Assembly: GCF_024713945.1 (NCBI RefSeq)
Contig: NC_134684.1
Location: forward strand, 2,647,001-2,711,000
Source: Dermatophagoides farinae
Lineage: Eukaryota > Arthropoda > Arachnida > Sarcoptiformes > Pyroglyphidae
Reading direction: 5' to 3'
Length of the DNA: 64,000 nt
Shown here piece by piece: positions 38,281 to 47,666 of the stretch. How positions within the stretch are numbered: the stretch's first letter is position 1; each line of letters begins with the position of its first letter. Both the position numbers and the translations under genes were made by a program. The notes below the pieces were generated by a model. The model had not been told where the DNA came from. It ran no database searches and saw nothing but the letters and a program-made list of their open reading frames with translations.

Positions 38281-41200
38281 TTCCTCCCCGTTTTTTGGCG
38301 ATTTCCAAGATAGCCAATTATCAAAATTCACAGACACGGGCTTGGTTCTCCATTGACGACATCTGTCATTCATTGACTTAATTCGAAACATTATTTTTGT
38401 CATTAACATTGGAATTCGATTGCTCATCTCCTCATTGATACTTCGCTTCCACGGATCTGGGGGCACATCAATTTGTTGAAGCCATTCGTTATAACATTTT
38501 CTTTTCAGGTCGATATCGGTTACTTTCGATTTGATGGTATACAGACGTACAGCCACAGGACACTGAAATTGGTTGATATTGCGTTCAGAACGTTTTACAT
38601 TGTTCGTCACATTGGAATACAATATAAGATGTTTAGGTCGAATCATTCCTTCAATCGATTTGGCTCTAATAGCTCCATATGATAATGCGATTAATTCACC
38701 AATAACAATTTTTCGTTGGATTAAGTTTGATTTTCCATAAATTAGTGATATTATTTCGTCATCCGATACGTTTACGGCAATTCCAATCGTAACAAACGGG
38801 CTAGACGATATTCTAAATGGCCGACGGATAAAACGATAGCACATCGAATTGTCTTCTAGATTCAACCACAAAAACTGTACGTAATCCCGATGTTCCTTGT
38901 CGATTTCGATATTATGAAAAACAGATTGTATATCATTGATTATACCGATTGGTTTCATGCAAAACTTCAATAATGGTCGAACGATATCCCACAATATGAT
39001 TTCTTTAAAAATCGCTTTATTCCATGGTTGTTTTTCATCATCTCGACTAATCACAAAATGCGGTATACGATAGCTGATGTTCGGTGCTATTTTCGTCGGT
39101 TCGATTACTTCTTTTGTTTCCATATCATTCATCATTGAGCGATACTGTTTTCGCCGGTCAACGTTCATTTGCATCAACATATGATTCATCACTTCTTTAA
39201 TTTCATTGACATTTGGATCGATTTTTTCGTTGATAATCAACGGTACTTTGATTGAATATTGTTTGCTCGAATCGTCGTATTTAACATCTTCAGTTTTACA
39301 ATAGTTTGTCATAACTTTATTCATAATCAGTTTGGATTCTTTATCGACATTGTGTTCTGGACCAATTTCGTTACCGATGTTCTTGCATGATGACAATACT
39401 CCGTTCAAATTTCTTGACAATCCAAACACTGTCCAACCTAATGTTGTTCGTTTGGCCACGAGATCGATCGATAATCGTTTTTCATCTTCCAACTGTATCT
39501 TGTTGATGTTGTCCAGACCAATCAAAATATCTACCATCTTTGGTTCATCATAAAACGGAATATTTTGTTGTCGTATCAATAATTGTTGTTCATGATTTAC
39601 ACAATCGAATCGTAATGTATTTATTTTATCGTTGATGCGGAATTTCAAATGTTCGTTGCTTCCATCACAGATTGGGATCGATAATGAAACTACTTTACTT
39701 CCGGTAATAGTAGGCGTTGATTGACTTAGCGTTTCCATACAAATCGGTTCAACTTCATCGGTTCGCAATTTCCATAATTCGGCTAATCGTCGTGAAATGA
39801 ATGATGATCCTGATCCATCGTCGAACAACACTCTTACGTTACGTCCGTTAATCGTAGCCATCGTTGTCTTGTATAGACTCGTGCTGTTTTGTGTCAACAA
39901 ATTGTTTGTTACGGATTGTTTCGATGATTGATTCACATTTGACGCCGATGATTCAGCAATTTGTTTCGGTACTGTTTGATCATTACTAGCATTATTCGTT
40001 GATTCAATTTCGTTTGTCGTGGTTGGTGGAAATGATTTGGGTTTCAAATCGTTGCACAAATACGTTATATGATTCTTGTTACAGATGTCACATTTGAATC
40101 GTCGATCACAATCTTTACTGTTGTGTCGGAAACCACCACACCTGAAACACATTCGTTTATCGATAGCAATTTGTCGTCGTTCTTGTATCGTCAATGGACA
40201 ATTCTCTGTTTTATGATTACCGTCGGCGAACATGCACGTGTTTGTCGATGTAGTCATCATTACATTATTCGTCGTTCGATTTGCAACCATGCTTGGTCGA
40301 TTAGTCGATTTTACATTCAGATCACTGGACGCGATCTGCGATATAGCCGTTCGTTCTCGATCGAGGCCTGTTTTAAAGTACTGTAAGATTTGCTCCAGTG
40401 TGATAGCACGTTTATCGCCGATATGCATGAAATGTGCTCGATCGATTTTCTGTAGTAGCACGCCCACTAACGATCTCTCTTCTGAAGCGAGATTTGCGCT
40501 TGATAATGTATTTCTTATCAGTATGGTAACTTCCACTAATGCCTCCCAGTCTCGTTCTAATGGTCGCAATGATAAGAACGGCGCCTTCCGAAGTCGGTCC
40601 ACTAGCGCGGGAATTATCCGATTGGGACTGGCATAATGTTCGTCGAGTTCAGCCATTATTGAAACCATTGTGCATGTATTTGGATTAAAGCACTCGATGA
40701 TGTAGCGATCTTTGTGCGGCAGCAAATCAATGATTTCCATGATTTTATTAGCATTTCCTCTGATTTGTGGATTGTCGACGACGTAATGTTGAATCGTTTT
40801 CCGAAAAGTATGATATGCTAAAGGATCACCGTTAAATTTTTCAAGCTTCTTCGCGGCCACTTTGGCTCCGCCCGACCAGTTCGTCTGATATTGATTATAA
40901 TCCCACCAATAAGCTTGATCGTTGTAATAATAATATTGACCGTTATGATAATATGGAACGTTTGGATGTTGATAACTGTTATACGATGATGACGATGGTT
41001 GAGGATTATTTACGTACGGTGCATTCGGCTGCTGTTGTTTTTGATTATCGTTCGATGTTGATTGTTGCTGTTGTTCACTTTCGCTATTCGATGTCGATTG
41101 CTTTTGATGATGATAAATCGTATACAACGGTTGATTGTTTTCGTTACTTGACGTCGATGGTTGTGGCATTAATATTGGTGTTGCATCAGGTGGCGTGACA

Positions 41201-41724
41201 TCGATAGTATCGTATGATTGATTGTTTTGGGTAGCGCCCTCTCGTGATGGATTCGTTTCGATTGTTTTCGTTCGATTTTTCGTTACATTCAACTCGTGGA
41301 ATCGATTGACGACTTTGATTACATGATCCGCGATACATGGATATTGTTCAGCGATTCGGCTGATTTCGTTACATTTATCTTCGGTTAATTGTCGTTCAAA
41401 TTTCGTTAAATCATTCCTTTCGGAATTTCGTTCGATAACATCCATACTTTGTGCGTATTTAAACGCTAAATCCACCATCGATTTCATTTCATCAAACGGT
41501 TTCTCTTCTTCGGATGTGAACTTTCCATCCTCGATAATCAACTTACTATATTTGTAGTATTCATCGTATAATAATTTTCCCGTTTTGATTGCAGCCTTTA
41601 CTCCTTGGTGAAATATCGATATATTGTTTATACGTATCCGTTTAACCAGATCCTTTACTTCGTTCCTCAGCATTTCCGGATTTATATCGTCACCGTATTC
41701 GGTACCCGCCCTCGTAAGAACCAT
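38275..41724 (-). CDS. BEL/Pao Gag-protease with deleted reverse transcriptase (1149 aa)
   Basis: One uninterrupted frame. Order: an alpha-helical N-terminus; a Gln/Ser/Asn/Tyr-rich spacer (about 160-285); a DUF1759-like Gag region (about 287-460, from AKKLEKFNGDPLAY); zinc-binding Cys/His motifs (C497-C509, and CCHC at C526-C539 followed by CDICNKNH); a DUF1758-type retropepsin with FDDGSGSSFI (634-643); then pieces of reverse transcriptase. The first catalytic-Asp region is present (NDIQSVFHNIEI, about 930-941), as are HRDYVQFLWL and RRPF-x5-SSPF. The frame then jumps to a motif that in full elements lies well past YxDD (IYGKSNLIQRKIVIGELIAL). YxDD, most of RNase H and the integrase core are absent. 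The C-terminus reads PKNGEEC, and TGT TGA falls in the 3' LTR. A nonautonomous Gag/protease carrier is inferred. Confidence 0.85.
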   Translation of the reverse strand: MVLTRAGTEYGDDINPEMLRNEVKDLVKRIRINNISIFHQGVKAAIKTGKLLYDEYYKYSKLIIEDGKFTSEEEKPFDEMKSMVDLAFKYAQSMDVIERNSERNDLTKFERQLTEDKCNEISRIAEQYPCIADHVIKVVNRFHELNVTKNRTKTIETNPSREGATQNNQSYDTIDVTPPDATPILMPQPSTSSNENNQPLYTIYHHQKQSTSNSESEQQQQSTSNDNQKQQQPNAPYVNNPQPSSSSYNSYQHPNVPYYHNGQYYYYNDQAYWWDYNQYQTNWSGGAKVAAKKLEKFNGDPLAYHTFRKTIQHYVVDNPQIRGNANKIMEIIDLLPHKDRYIIECFNPNTCTMVSIMAELDEHYASPNRIIPALVDRLRKAPFLSLRPLERDWEALVEVTILIRNTLSSANLASEERSLVGVLLQKIDRAHFMHIGDKRAITLEQILQYFKTGLDRERTAISQIASSDLNVKSTNRPSMVANRTTNNVMMTTSTNTCMFADGNHKTENCPLTIQERRQIAIDKRMCFRCGGFRHNSKDCDRRFKCDICNKNHITYLCNDLKPKSFPPTTTNEIESTNNASNDQTVPKQIAESSASNVNQSSKQSVTNNLLTQNSTSLYKTTMATINGRNVRVLFDDGSGSSFISRRLAELWKLRTDEVEPICMETLSQSTPTITGSKVVSLSIPICDGSNEHLKFRINDKINTLRFDCVNHEQQLLIRQQNIPFYDEPKMVDILIGLDNINKIQLEDEKRLSIDLVAKRTTLGWTVFGLSRNLNGVLSSCKNIGNEIGPEHNVDKESKLIMNKVMTNYCKTEDVKYDDSSKQYSIKVPLIINEKIDPNVNEIKEVMNHMLMQMNVDRRKQYRSMMNDMETKEVIEPTKIAPNISYRIPHFVISRDDEKQPWNKAIFKEIILWDIVRPLLKFCMKPIGIINDIQSVFHNIEIDKEHRDYVQFLWLNLEDNSMCYRFIRRPFRISSSPFVTIGIAVNVSDDEIISLIYGKSNLIQRKIVIGELIALSYGAIRAKSIEGMIRPKHLILYSNVTNNVKRSERNINQFQCPVAVRLYTIKSKVTDIDLKRKCYNEWLQQIDVPPDPWKRSINEEMSNRIPMLMTKIMFRIKSMNDRCRQWRTKPVSVNFDNWLSWKSPKNGEEC
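38281..38296 (-). other. Polypurine tract of the BEL/Pao element
   Basis: On the element strand AAAAAACGGGGAGGAA directly abuts the 3' LTR. It is purine except for one C, as expected for the plus-strand primer. The tract also encodes the last residues of the ORF. Confidence 0.75.
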
Positions 41725-42135
41725 CTTCGTTCTCGTTTCGTCGTTGCGGTTTTCGATTATTCGAACGTTTAATTTCGTAGCTCGTTGATTATCGTTATTC
41801 GTTCTCGTGCTGAATCGTTCGTCGTTGTTTACGTTCGTCGTGGTCGTCGTTCATTCGTCGTCGTCGTCGTTATCGTTCGTCGTCGTTAATTTCGTTCGCT
41901 ATCGTTAATTTCGTTTGATCGTTATCGTTATCGTTCGCCGTCATTCGTCGTTGATCGTTCGTCGTCATAGATCGTCGTCGTTACCGTCGTTTGTTATTCT
42001 CGTCGTTCGTTACTTTCGTTCGTTCGTTCGTTCGTACGTTTGTCGTTCGTTTGTCGTTCGTTCGTTCGTTCGTTCGTCGTTCGTTCGTTCGTTCGTTCGT
42101 CGAAAACCAATATGTTGCTTAGCGAGGCAATCATA
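41725..42135 (-). repeat. AACG/ACG-repeat leader of the BEL/Pao element
   Basis: Between the putative primer-binding site and the ORF start, the element strand is built from ACG, AACG and ACGACG units with very few T. It is far richer in CpG than host DNA around it. Open frames on the opposite strand give Arg/Ser runs only. It probably forms the RNA leader; packaging or translation functions are possible but not shown. Confidence 0.7.
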
Positions 42136-42149
42136 TGGTGCTGATAACG
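42136..42149 (-). other. Putative primer-binding site (tRNA-Ile anticodon arm)
   Basis: Four bases (TTTA) after the 5' LTR end, the element strand reads CGTTATCAGCACCA. Its complement TGGTGCTGATAACG matches the anticodon arm of eukaryotic tRNA-Ile(AAU), recalled as TGGTGCTAATAACG. The only difference is at wobble position 34, which is inosine in the mature tRNA. No TGG-initial site for a tRNA 3' end is seen next to the LTR. Internal half-tRNA priming is known for Drosophila copia. Confidence 0.5.
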
Positions 42150-42153
42150 TAAA

Positions 42154-42395
42154 TGTAGCAAAACATGCTCAAAAGAAAAACAAACGATCGCTGATCAACA
42201 AAATGAAAACTTTATTTCATATAATTTATTAATACGATGTCTTTACCGATATAAATCATAAACATAATAATAAAAAAAATCAATACAGCATAAAAATAAA
42301 CGACGAAGAAGAAACTCTATTCATCTTCATCACGGTCAATACTCAATTTCTTGTTAGTTAATTATCGCTACCTATCGACCGATATTTTTTCAACA
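42154..42395 (-). repeat. 5' LTR of the BEL/Pao element
   Basis: 242 bp, TG...CA ended, over 99% identical to 38038-38280. It would drive transcription toward lower coordinates. Confidence 0.95.
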
Positions 42396-42399
42396 CCCC
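42396..42399. repeat. Target-site duplication, right copy (CCCC)
   Basis: Matches CCCC at 38034-38037. Confidence 0.7.
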
Positions 42400-43147
42400 G
42401 ATGACTGTTTTGAACGTTAGTGTTTTATATACTTTGTATATTATGTTCTTATTTTTTTTACTGTATATAAAATGATTGTTAATAAAATTTATTAGTTCAG
42501 TTCAATATTTTAAATTGACTGCTTCACTTATTTTTTCTTATTTCTTCTTTTGATCATCATTAAAACCCCGAAAATATTGATTCGAATAATGGTTATAATT
42601 GTTTCACCTAAATATCGATTGTTTAATTTTTATTCATTTCATTCCATTTTCGTCTCTGATATTCTTTTTCTTCTTATTTAGTTATTGTTATTAGTATCAC
42701 TACTATATATTTATTTTCATTTTCATATGTTTTTCCTAGGAATAATGTACCAAAAACAAATGATAATTAAAATGTGAACTATTTTGTATAAAAAACACCA
42801 CATTAAGCTAAAAATTGGGCGTTATTTTTTTTAAATACCAGTCAAATTAATCGAAAAATGAGTGTTGACTAGAAATAAAACTTCAGAATGTTACATAATC
42901 ATACCAAAAAGAAAGATCAATATATTCATTCATTGTACTGGGGAAAATTGAAATTTTATGTTCTTAAAACATCATCATATTAAAATTCCAAGAAAGAAAT
43001 TCAACACCAGTGTACAGAAAAATTTTAATTCCAGACATTTTATCATTATTCTGGTTTATCATATATCTTGTGGAACCAAGAGTATTTAATACCTAGAATT
43101 TTTGTCAGACTTATATTGATGGTTGTTGATACAAAATTCGTTAAAAA
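42400..43147. other. 5' flank of receptor copy 2
   Basis: The first 165 bp are AT-rich transposon-flank DNA with no coding match. From about 42567 the sequence is duplication copy 2 and corresponds to the region upstream of receptor copy 1. It probably contains a shared promoter; no clear TATA box was assigned. Confidence 0.5.
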
Positions 43148-44745
43148 ATGCATTTCAAAATCCGTCATCTATGTTATAATCATGCAAAAGAAATTTTCGA
43201 ACGATATCATACACCTGGATATCAAATCATGCATTCGATAGAGATTATTCTTTTCAATTTTTGGATCTTTCGAATGTCATTAGCGATATTTAGTTATCGT
43301 AGACAAGAATTAAATTATTGGCTTTATGATCCATGTACTGTATTGTTTCATCATTTAAATCCAAAGCTTCATATTCATTATACATGCATTGTGGCCATTA
43401 TTGTATTGACAGCAATGGTTGAAACATATTTTATTTTTTTCTATCGTACCACTCCATCTGTTTATCAATATTTATATGATTTGGTAGTCGTGAACACAAA
43501 ACAAATCACTCATTGTTATTATCCACAAGATATGATAACACAAATGGTGAAAAAAACATATCGAATTAATCTTAAAAAATTTCAATACAACAACATGATA
43601 TTCCATCATTCAAGTCCATTACATCATATTGGACAATTCTATTGTTGGCATATGACAAAAATTCAATTTAAACTTCAACTTAAACATTTGAATCGAAGAA
43701 AATTGTCATCATTCAAATTGCGATCATTACCATATTTATCAATTAAAAGTCGATCAATGTTACAGCTTGGACTTTATTGTATGGATACGATTGTTTATTA
43801 TTTCCATTTTTTCATCGGTCAGTATTCTTGTTATTTATTTTTTGATGGTGAAAATTAATTTTTATTTAAAAATTTTTTTTTAGGATTTTTTGCAATGCCA
43901 GCAATGATATTCTATTATTATACAATCTGGGATATTTTCCATCCTACTCATTGGTATTATCATTTATTGTTATTGATTGAAATAGCAATCATTTTACACA
44001 ATGGATTTCTCATTTTTCAACTAATATGGATAATATCGACATTAATTGTTTTGCTCGTCATTGCATTTTGTTCAATTCAACTAGAAGCAATGAATAATCT
44101 TCTGAAACGTATCCACATTCACTTATCAAATCGTTTACCAATCTATTCAAAATCACGAACTTTCAATCTTTTATCATCACTTTATTTTGAACATGGACGA
44201 ATTTGTCAATTCTATATGATTATATTCACAAAATTATTAGGCAAAATACTTTTAGTATTTTTGGCATTTACATTACCAATGAATGTATTATTTTTGATTG
44301 TTTTTTGTACAAAAAATTTAAGTTGGATTGAAAAAATGGAAATCGCAATCATATTTTGTTTTCATTCATTTATTCTGATACAATCACAGTTAACATTAGC
44401 AATGCAAACTGAAATCCTTCATCATCCAAAAAAATATTTAGTATCCATTATTCGAAATGTCATTTGTTTAAGATTGAAAATGAAATTATCCGATTTACAT
44501 TATCGCCTTACACAAGGACCAAAATATGGACCAATCTTATCGATATTTGGTGCAATAACCAATAGAATAGTTTTACAGGTAAAGTAAAATGAATTTTAGT
44601 GTTGATTATACGAAATTAATTTTTTTTTTATTTTTCTTGAAAAAAGATGGTCATCATTTATATTGGTTTCTTGATTTTTATTCTGTCTAATTTTCAAAAT
44701 ATTTACCAGTAGAAAAATAGTTTTTCAATAAAAATTGTCGATTAT
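42567..44745 (+). repeat. Duplication copy 2 (receptor gene plus flanks)
   Basis: Direct-orientation copy of 33690-35865. The two are now separated by about 6.7 kb of mobile-element DNA. The left junction lies near the CCCCGAAAATATTGATTCG sequence. Confidence 0.85.
43148..44712 (+). CDS. Gustatory-receptor-like multi-pass membrane protein, copy 2
   Basis: Three exons: 43148-43817, 43884-44578 and 44647-44712, with introns of 66 and 68 bp, giving 476 aa. Splice sites and phases match copy 1. The last exon encodes MVIIYIGFLIFILSNFQNIYQ and ends in TAG, conserving the IY...NFQ tail. Long stretches are identical to copy 1 (for example the YDPCTVLFH and SLPYLSI regions). It has a four-residue insertion (IYSK) in a basic loop. 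Both copies keep full open frames despite scattered replacements, which suggests both are or were recently functional. A poly(A) signal AATAAA lies at 44781-44786, next to the convergent protease gene. Chemosensory function is inferred from the tail motif and topology only. Confidence 0.75.
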
Positions 44746-44790
44746 AATGATAAACGTCATGATTCATGTCTTAAATTATCAATAAAAATT

Positions 44791-46510
44791 CTATACAATA
44801 GCATACATAACATATGTATTGATTCCGCAAAGATTTTTTCCACGTTTCATATGGAAAAATCCTTTCTCACCCCAATTACGTCCATAACTATTTTTTATTA
44901 TCCAGGAATGTTCATCCCATCCGACAATTGTAACTGCATGATTTGTTTGTTTAGAACAACTATCATTGTCGTAGACACCAGTTTTATAATGTTTCATTAA
45001 TGAATTATCCACATGAATGGTTGTATATATTGGACCAAATTCTCGTACAATATACATGATCTCTTCATCCGTCAACTCTTCTTGTTGACCATTCAGTTTA
45101 ACATATTTTCCACGTAGACAATAATCTTCGATTGTAGCTGCCTTTCTTAATCGTTCACTTTTAGGACATTCATTATCTTTAGCTTTATATGGTAATGATG
45201 TTTCCCGTGAAATACCTTCACGTCGTATCATATATTTATAAGCATCAGCACCGGTACCTCCTTTACAGCCATTATGTTTAGCACAGGCTAATATTTCTTG
45301 TTCACTTAAATCAAAATGTCGTTCACCAGTCTTATTATTGATGAGATATGCACTTTCAACATTGGCTATACTGGTAAATGCCCAACAACTACCACATTCA
45401 CCTTGAAATTTCACAGGTGTCACAACATTTGCTTCGCGCCAATCCAATTTTGTTGGTAATTTTGCACGATTTTTTACTAAACATTTTTTTGGCACCTCTG
45501 CCGCTCTTTTGGATCGATTTCCATCATTTACAGATCGATCAAATTTCTGTCTATCAGGATAATCATTTGAATTGTTTTTTTGATGATGCTTCTGCTTGTC
45601 TGCGATTTCTTGCCGATTCATTTGTGGCCTGGGATGTCGGTTAACTCCACTGAATTTATTGATGAAAGAATTCTTGCTTCGTTCATCAGAATTGTTTGTT
45701 GTTTCCACTTGATTAGTTGTTCTACGATGTTGATCTTCATTATCATCTTGTTCTGAAATTTTTTCTCCTTGCATTTTATTGAAATCTTCATCACTCTATG
45801 AAAAAAAGTTGCAAAAATTAAATTTAAACGAAAATTATGTAATTAAAATTACACACACACATACCCAATCAGAAAGATGTGTGAGTCCAAGTTGGAATCC
45901 ACCAGGTTTCACTACACAACCCAAAGTATGTTTGGCAATTCTATGCATTGAATCGAGTAGATTTTTTATACGTTCTGGAAATGGTTTACTCTCAAATTGA
46001 TCGTTGGAATAATGTCTCTATTGTAATATATTATGAATTAGATTTTCAATTTACAATTAATTTTCCACTACTTACATAGAATGATTTCACTGTTGTGAGA
46101 AATGTATTTTCAAAAATATTATGCTCTTCCTGTTCACCATTATCATCATCATCGTCATCATTCATAATCATATTGTAACAGGATTTTAATTGATCAATTT
46201 TAAATCGGCTCATATTTGGATATAATGATGAAAACATTTGATCTGGTAGTATGCCTGATCGTTTTAGCAATGAATCCACTTCATTTTGATTTTTTTCAAT
46301 CAAACTCATTATCTTTTCACGTAATGGTGACATTTTTTTCAATTTATTCAACAGATTATTTGATGCTATTTTTGTTGGTAATGTTGCCAATTTTTTAACA
46401 TTTTCTGGTGTTATATGTTTAACACCAGGTAATTTAAACAGGTCACAATGGCCATAATTAATGATGGCTAAATGAAACAAGATTAAATTCGTGATGAATA
46501 ATAATTTCAT
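44791..46510 (-). CDS. Papain-family (C1A) cysteine protease with extended pro-region, mite group-1-like
   Basis: Three exons: 46510-46076, 46017-45865 and 45795-44791, with introns of 58 and 69 bp, giving 530 aa. A signal peptide (MKLLFITNLILFHLAIINYG, cleavage near HC|D) predicts secretion. Next come about 110 residues of unknown, charged, helical sequence ending in an acidic Asp run. An I29 inhibitor-like segment follows (ERIKNLLDSMHRIAKH, then GLTHLSDWSDEDF across the exon 2/3 junction), then a basic hydrophilic linker of about 95 residues with SKR. The mature enzyme starts near KLPTKLDWRE. Active-site residues: Q327, C333 in QGECGSCWAF, H482 in NHAVTIVGWD and N498 in KNSYGRNWG (Tyr replaces the usual Trp after NS). 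ESAYL and DLSEQE recall mite group 1 allergens and digestive cathepsins. The family degrades proteins in the gut or lysosome. The pro-region is far longer than usual. Confidence 0.88.
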
Positions 46511-47045
46511 TATGATAATTATCGATTGATGAATATCGATTTAAGCTAAAGCTTTTTATATATACATACTAATAATCAGGATATAGGAAAACATTTTTAT
46601 TTTTTTTTTCGTTCGGCTTTCCTTGAAATTTTGATCCCAATCATGTTAAAATTTTTGAACAAAGTCATCGTCCTTGAATGACATTTATCACAATTAATCA
46701 GACAATTCATCTGATTTGTTGCTCAATTTGTTGATGTTTAATTGCAAAAAGCATTTTTTTTAATGTCCGGAATTTTACAATCATTAGATTCCAAAAGATG
46801 TCACTACTAACGAATTAAATTTTTGTTTACATTTTTTTTTGGCAGATTGCACGAATGTTGCCCAATCGGGCTGAAATCATTTGTTCCAAAAAAAAAGAAA
46901 AAAAATGGTAATCAATATTTAATATGGGCTTTGAAAATGAAATTTATTCCATTGCATTTAGGATCTCAATGAAAGGAAATTTTTGGTACAACAAAAATTG
47001 TAAAAACAAAAATAAACAAAACTGATTACTGAATTTTCAACCTAA
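46511..47045. other. Intergenic spacer between protease and sulfiredoxin genes
   Basis: Holds the protease promoter on the minus strand. The remainder is AT-rich with no coding signal and includes the 3' flank of sulfiredoxin. Confidence 0.5.
46551..46565 (-). promoter_or_regulatory. TATA-like box of the cysteine protease gene
   Basis: The minus strand reads GTATATATAAAAAGC about 45 nt upstream of the start codon at 46510. Spacing allows a short 5' leader. Sequence and position fit a TATA box; no start-site data support it. Confidence 0.5.
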
Positions 47046-47458
47046 TCATTGTAAATCTGGTGTTGATGAACCCATGTAGATACGAAGATCATCGGCAGTT
47101 GATTTTACCAATTTGGATCGTATTGTTTGTAGACCAAGACGTTTTGCAGCATCAAAACGATGACAGCCACCAAATGAAAAATAATGATCACCACCATTAC
47201 GTCCTTTGATCCATAATACATCGATCGGTGGTATTTGTTCAGGATTGTCCTGAAATTGAAAACAAAATCGAATCTAATCTAAACTTGTAATACGTCTAAA
47301 TTCAAATCACAAACCTTAAACGTTTGCATCAAACTTTGAACTTTATTTTCATCCAAAACGGGCGGTATTGGTCTATGTATGACCGACATTGGTACATCAT
47401 GTATTTCATTTATCTGTGCCGAATGAATACTACGATTTTCTGAATTCGATGATGACAT
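47046..47458 (-). CDS. Srx: Sulfiredoxin
   Basis: Two exons, 47458-47315 and 47249-47046, with a 65-bp intron, giving 115 aa. The protein aligns end to end with sulfiredoxin: [20 protein letters not shown], then [11 protein letters not shown], the invariant FGGCHR with catalytic C77, and the C-terminal [13 protein letters not shown]. The enzyme uses ATP to reduce Cys-sulfinic acid in typical 2-Cys peroxiredoxins, restoring peroxide defence, mainly in the cytosol. I chose the Met at 47458 ([12 protein letters not shown]) because the frame upstream of it has no ATG. The donor is GTTTGT, weaker than its neighbours but in phase. The gene diverges from a possible plus-strand gene about 210 bp away, so they may share a promoter. 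Confidence 0.95.
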
Positions 47459-47666
47459 TGTTCTTTTAATTAATCGATATCGACTGGTAATGAACAAATG
47501 ATTTTTTTTATAAAATTCATCGACTAATATGACTTTTCCCTAATAATTTTAGTGATAATATAACTACAGTTTTGCAATTTCATTAAAAATTTGAAAAAAT
47601 ATTCAAAAGACAATTCTAGAATCTTTAATGGCTTCCTACAATACAGCAAAATTTTAATCAATCAAA

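Larger units (their letters stand above)
38038..42395 (-). mobile_element. BEL/Pao LTR retrotransposon, near-intact LTRs, internally deleted
   Basis: A 4358-bp element in minus orientation. Its parts are: 5' LTR 42395-42154, putative primer-binding site 42149-42136, a T-poor repeat leader to about 41725, one 1149-codon gag-pro-RT-like ORF (41724-38275), a polypurine tract (38296-38281) and 3' LTR 38280-38038. LTRs start TG and end CA and differ by one substitution and one 1-bp indel, so insertion was recent. CCCC target duplications flank it. The ORF lacks the reverse-transcriptase active core and all of integrase, so the copy cannot be autonomous. It split older copia-like DNA. Confidence 0.9.

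Noticed and set aside
40069-41198. Plus-strand frames opposite the BEL/Pao ORF
   Set aside because: Shadows of the minus-strand Gag-Pol frame, which carries clear domains; the plus frames have none.
41725-42135. CRISPR-like or telomeric array
   Set aside because: Units are irregular ACG/AACG runs without spacers, lie within a retroelement leader, and have none of the features of a CRISPR array or a TTAGG telomere.
41915-42232. Arg/Ser/Val-rich plus frame of 105 codons
   Set aside because: It is the reverse strand of the AACG repeat leader and runs into the LTR; not a gene.
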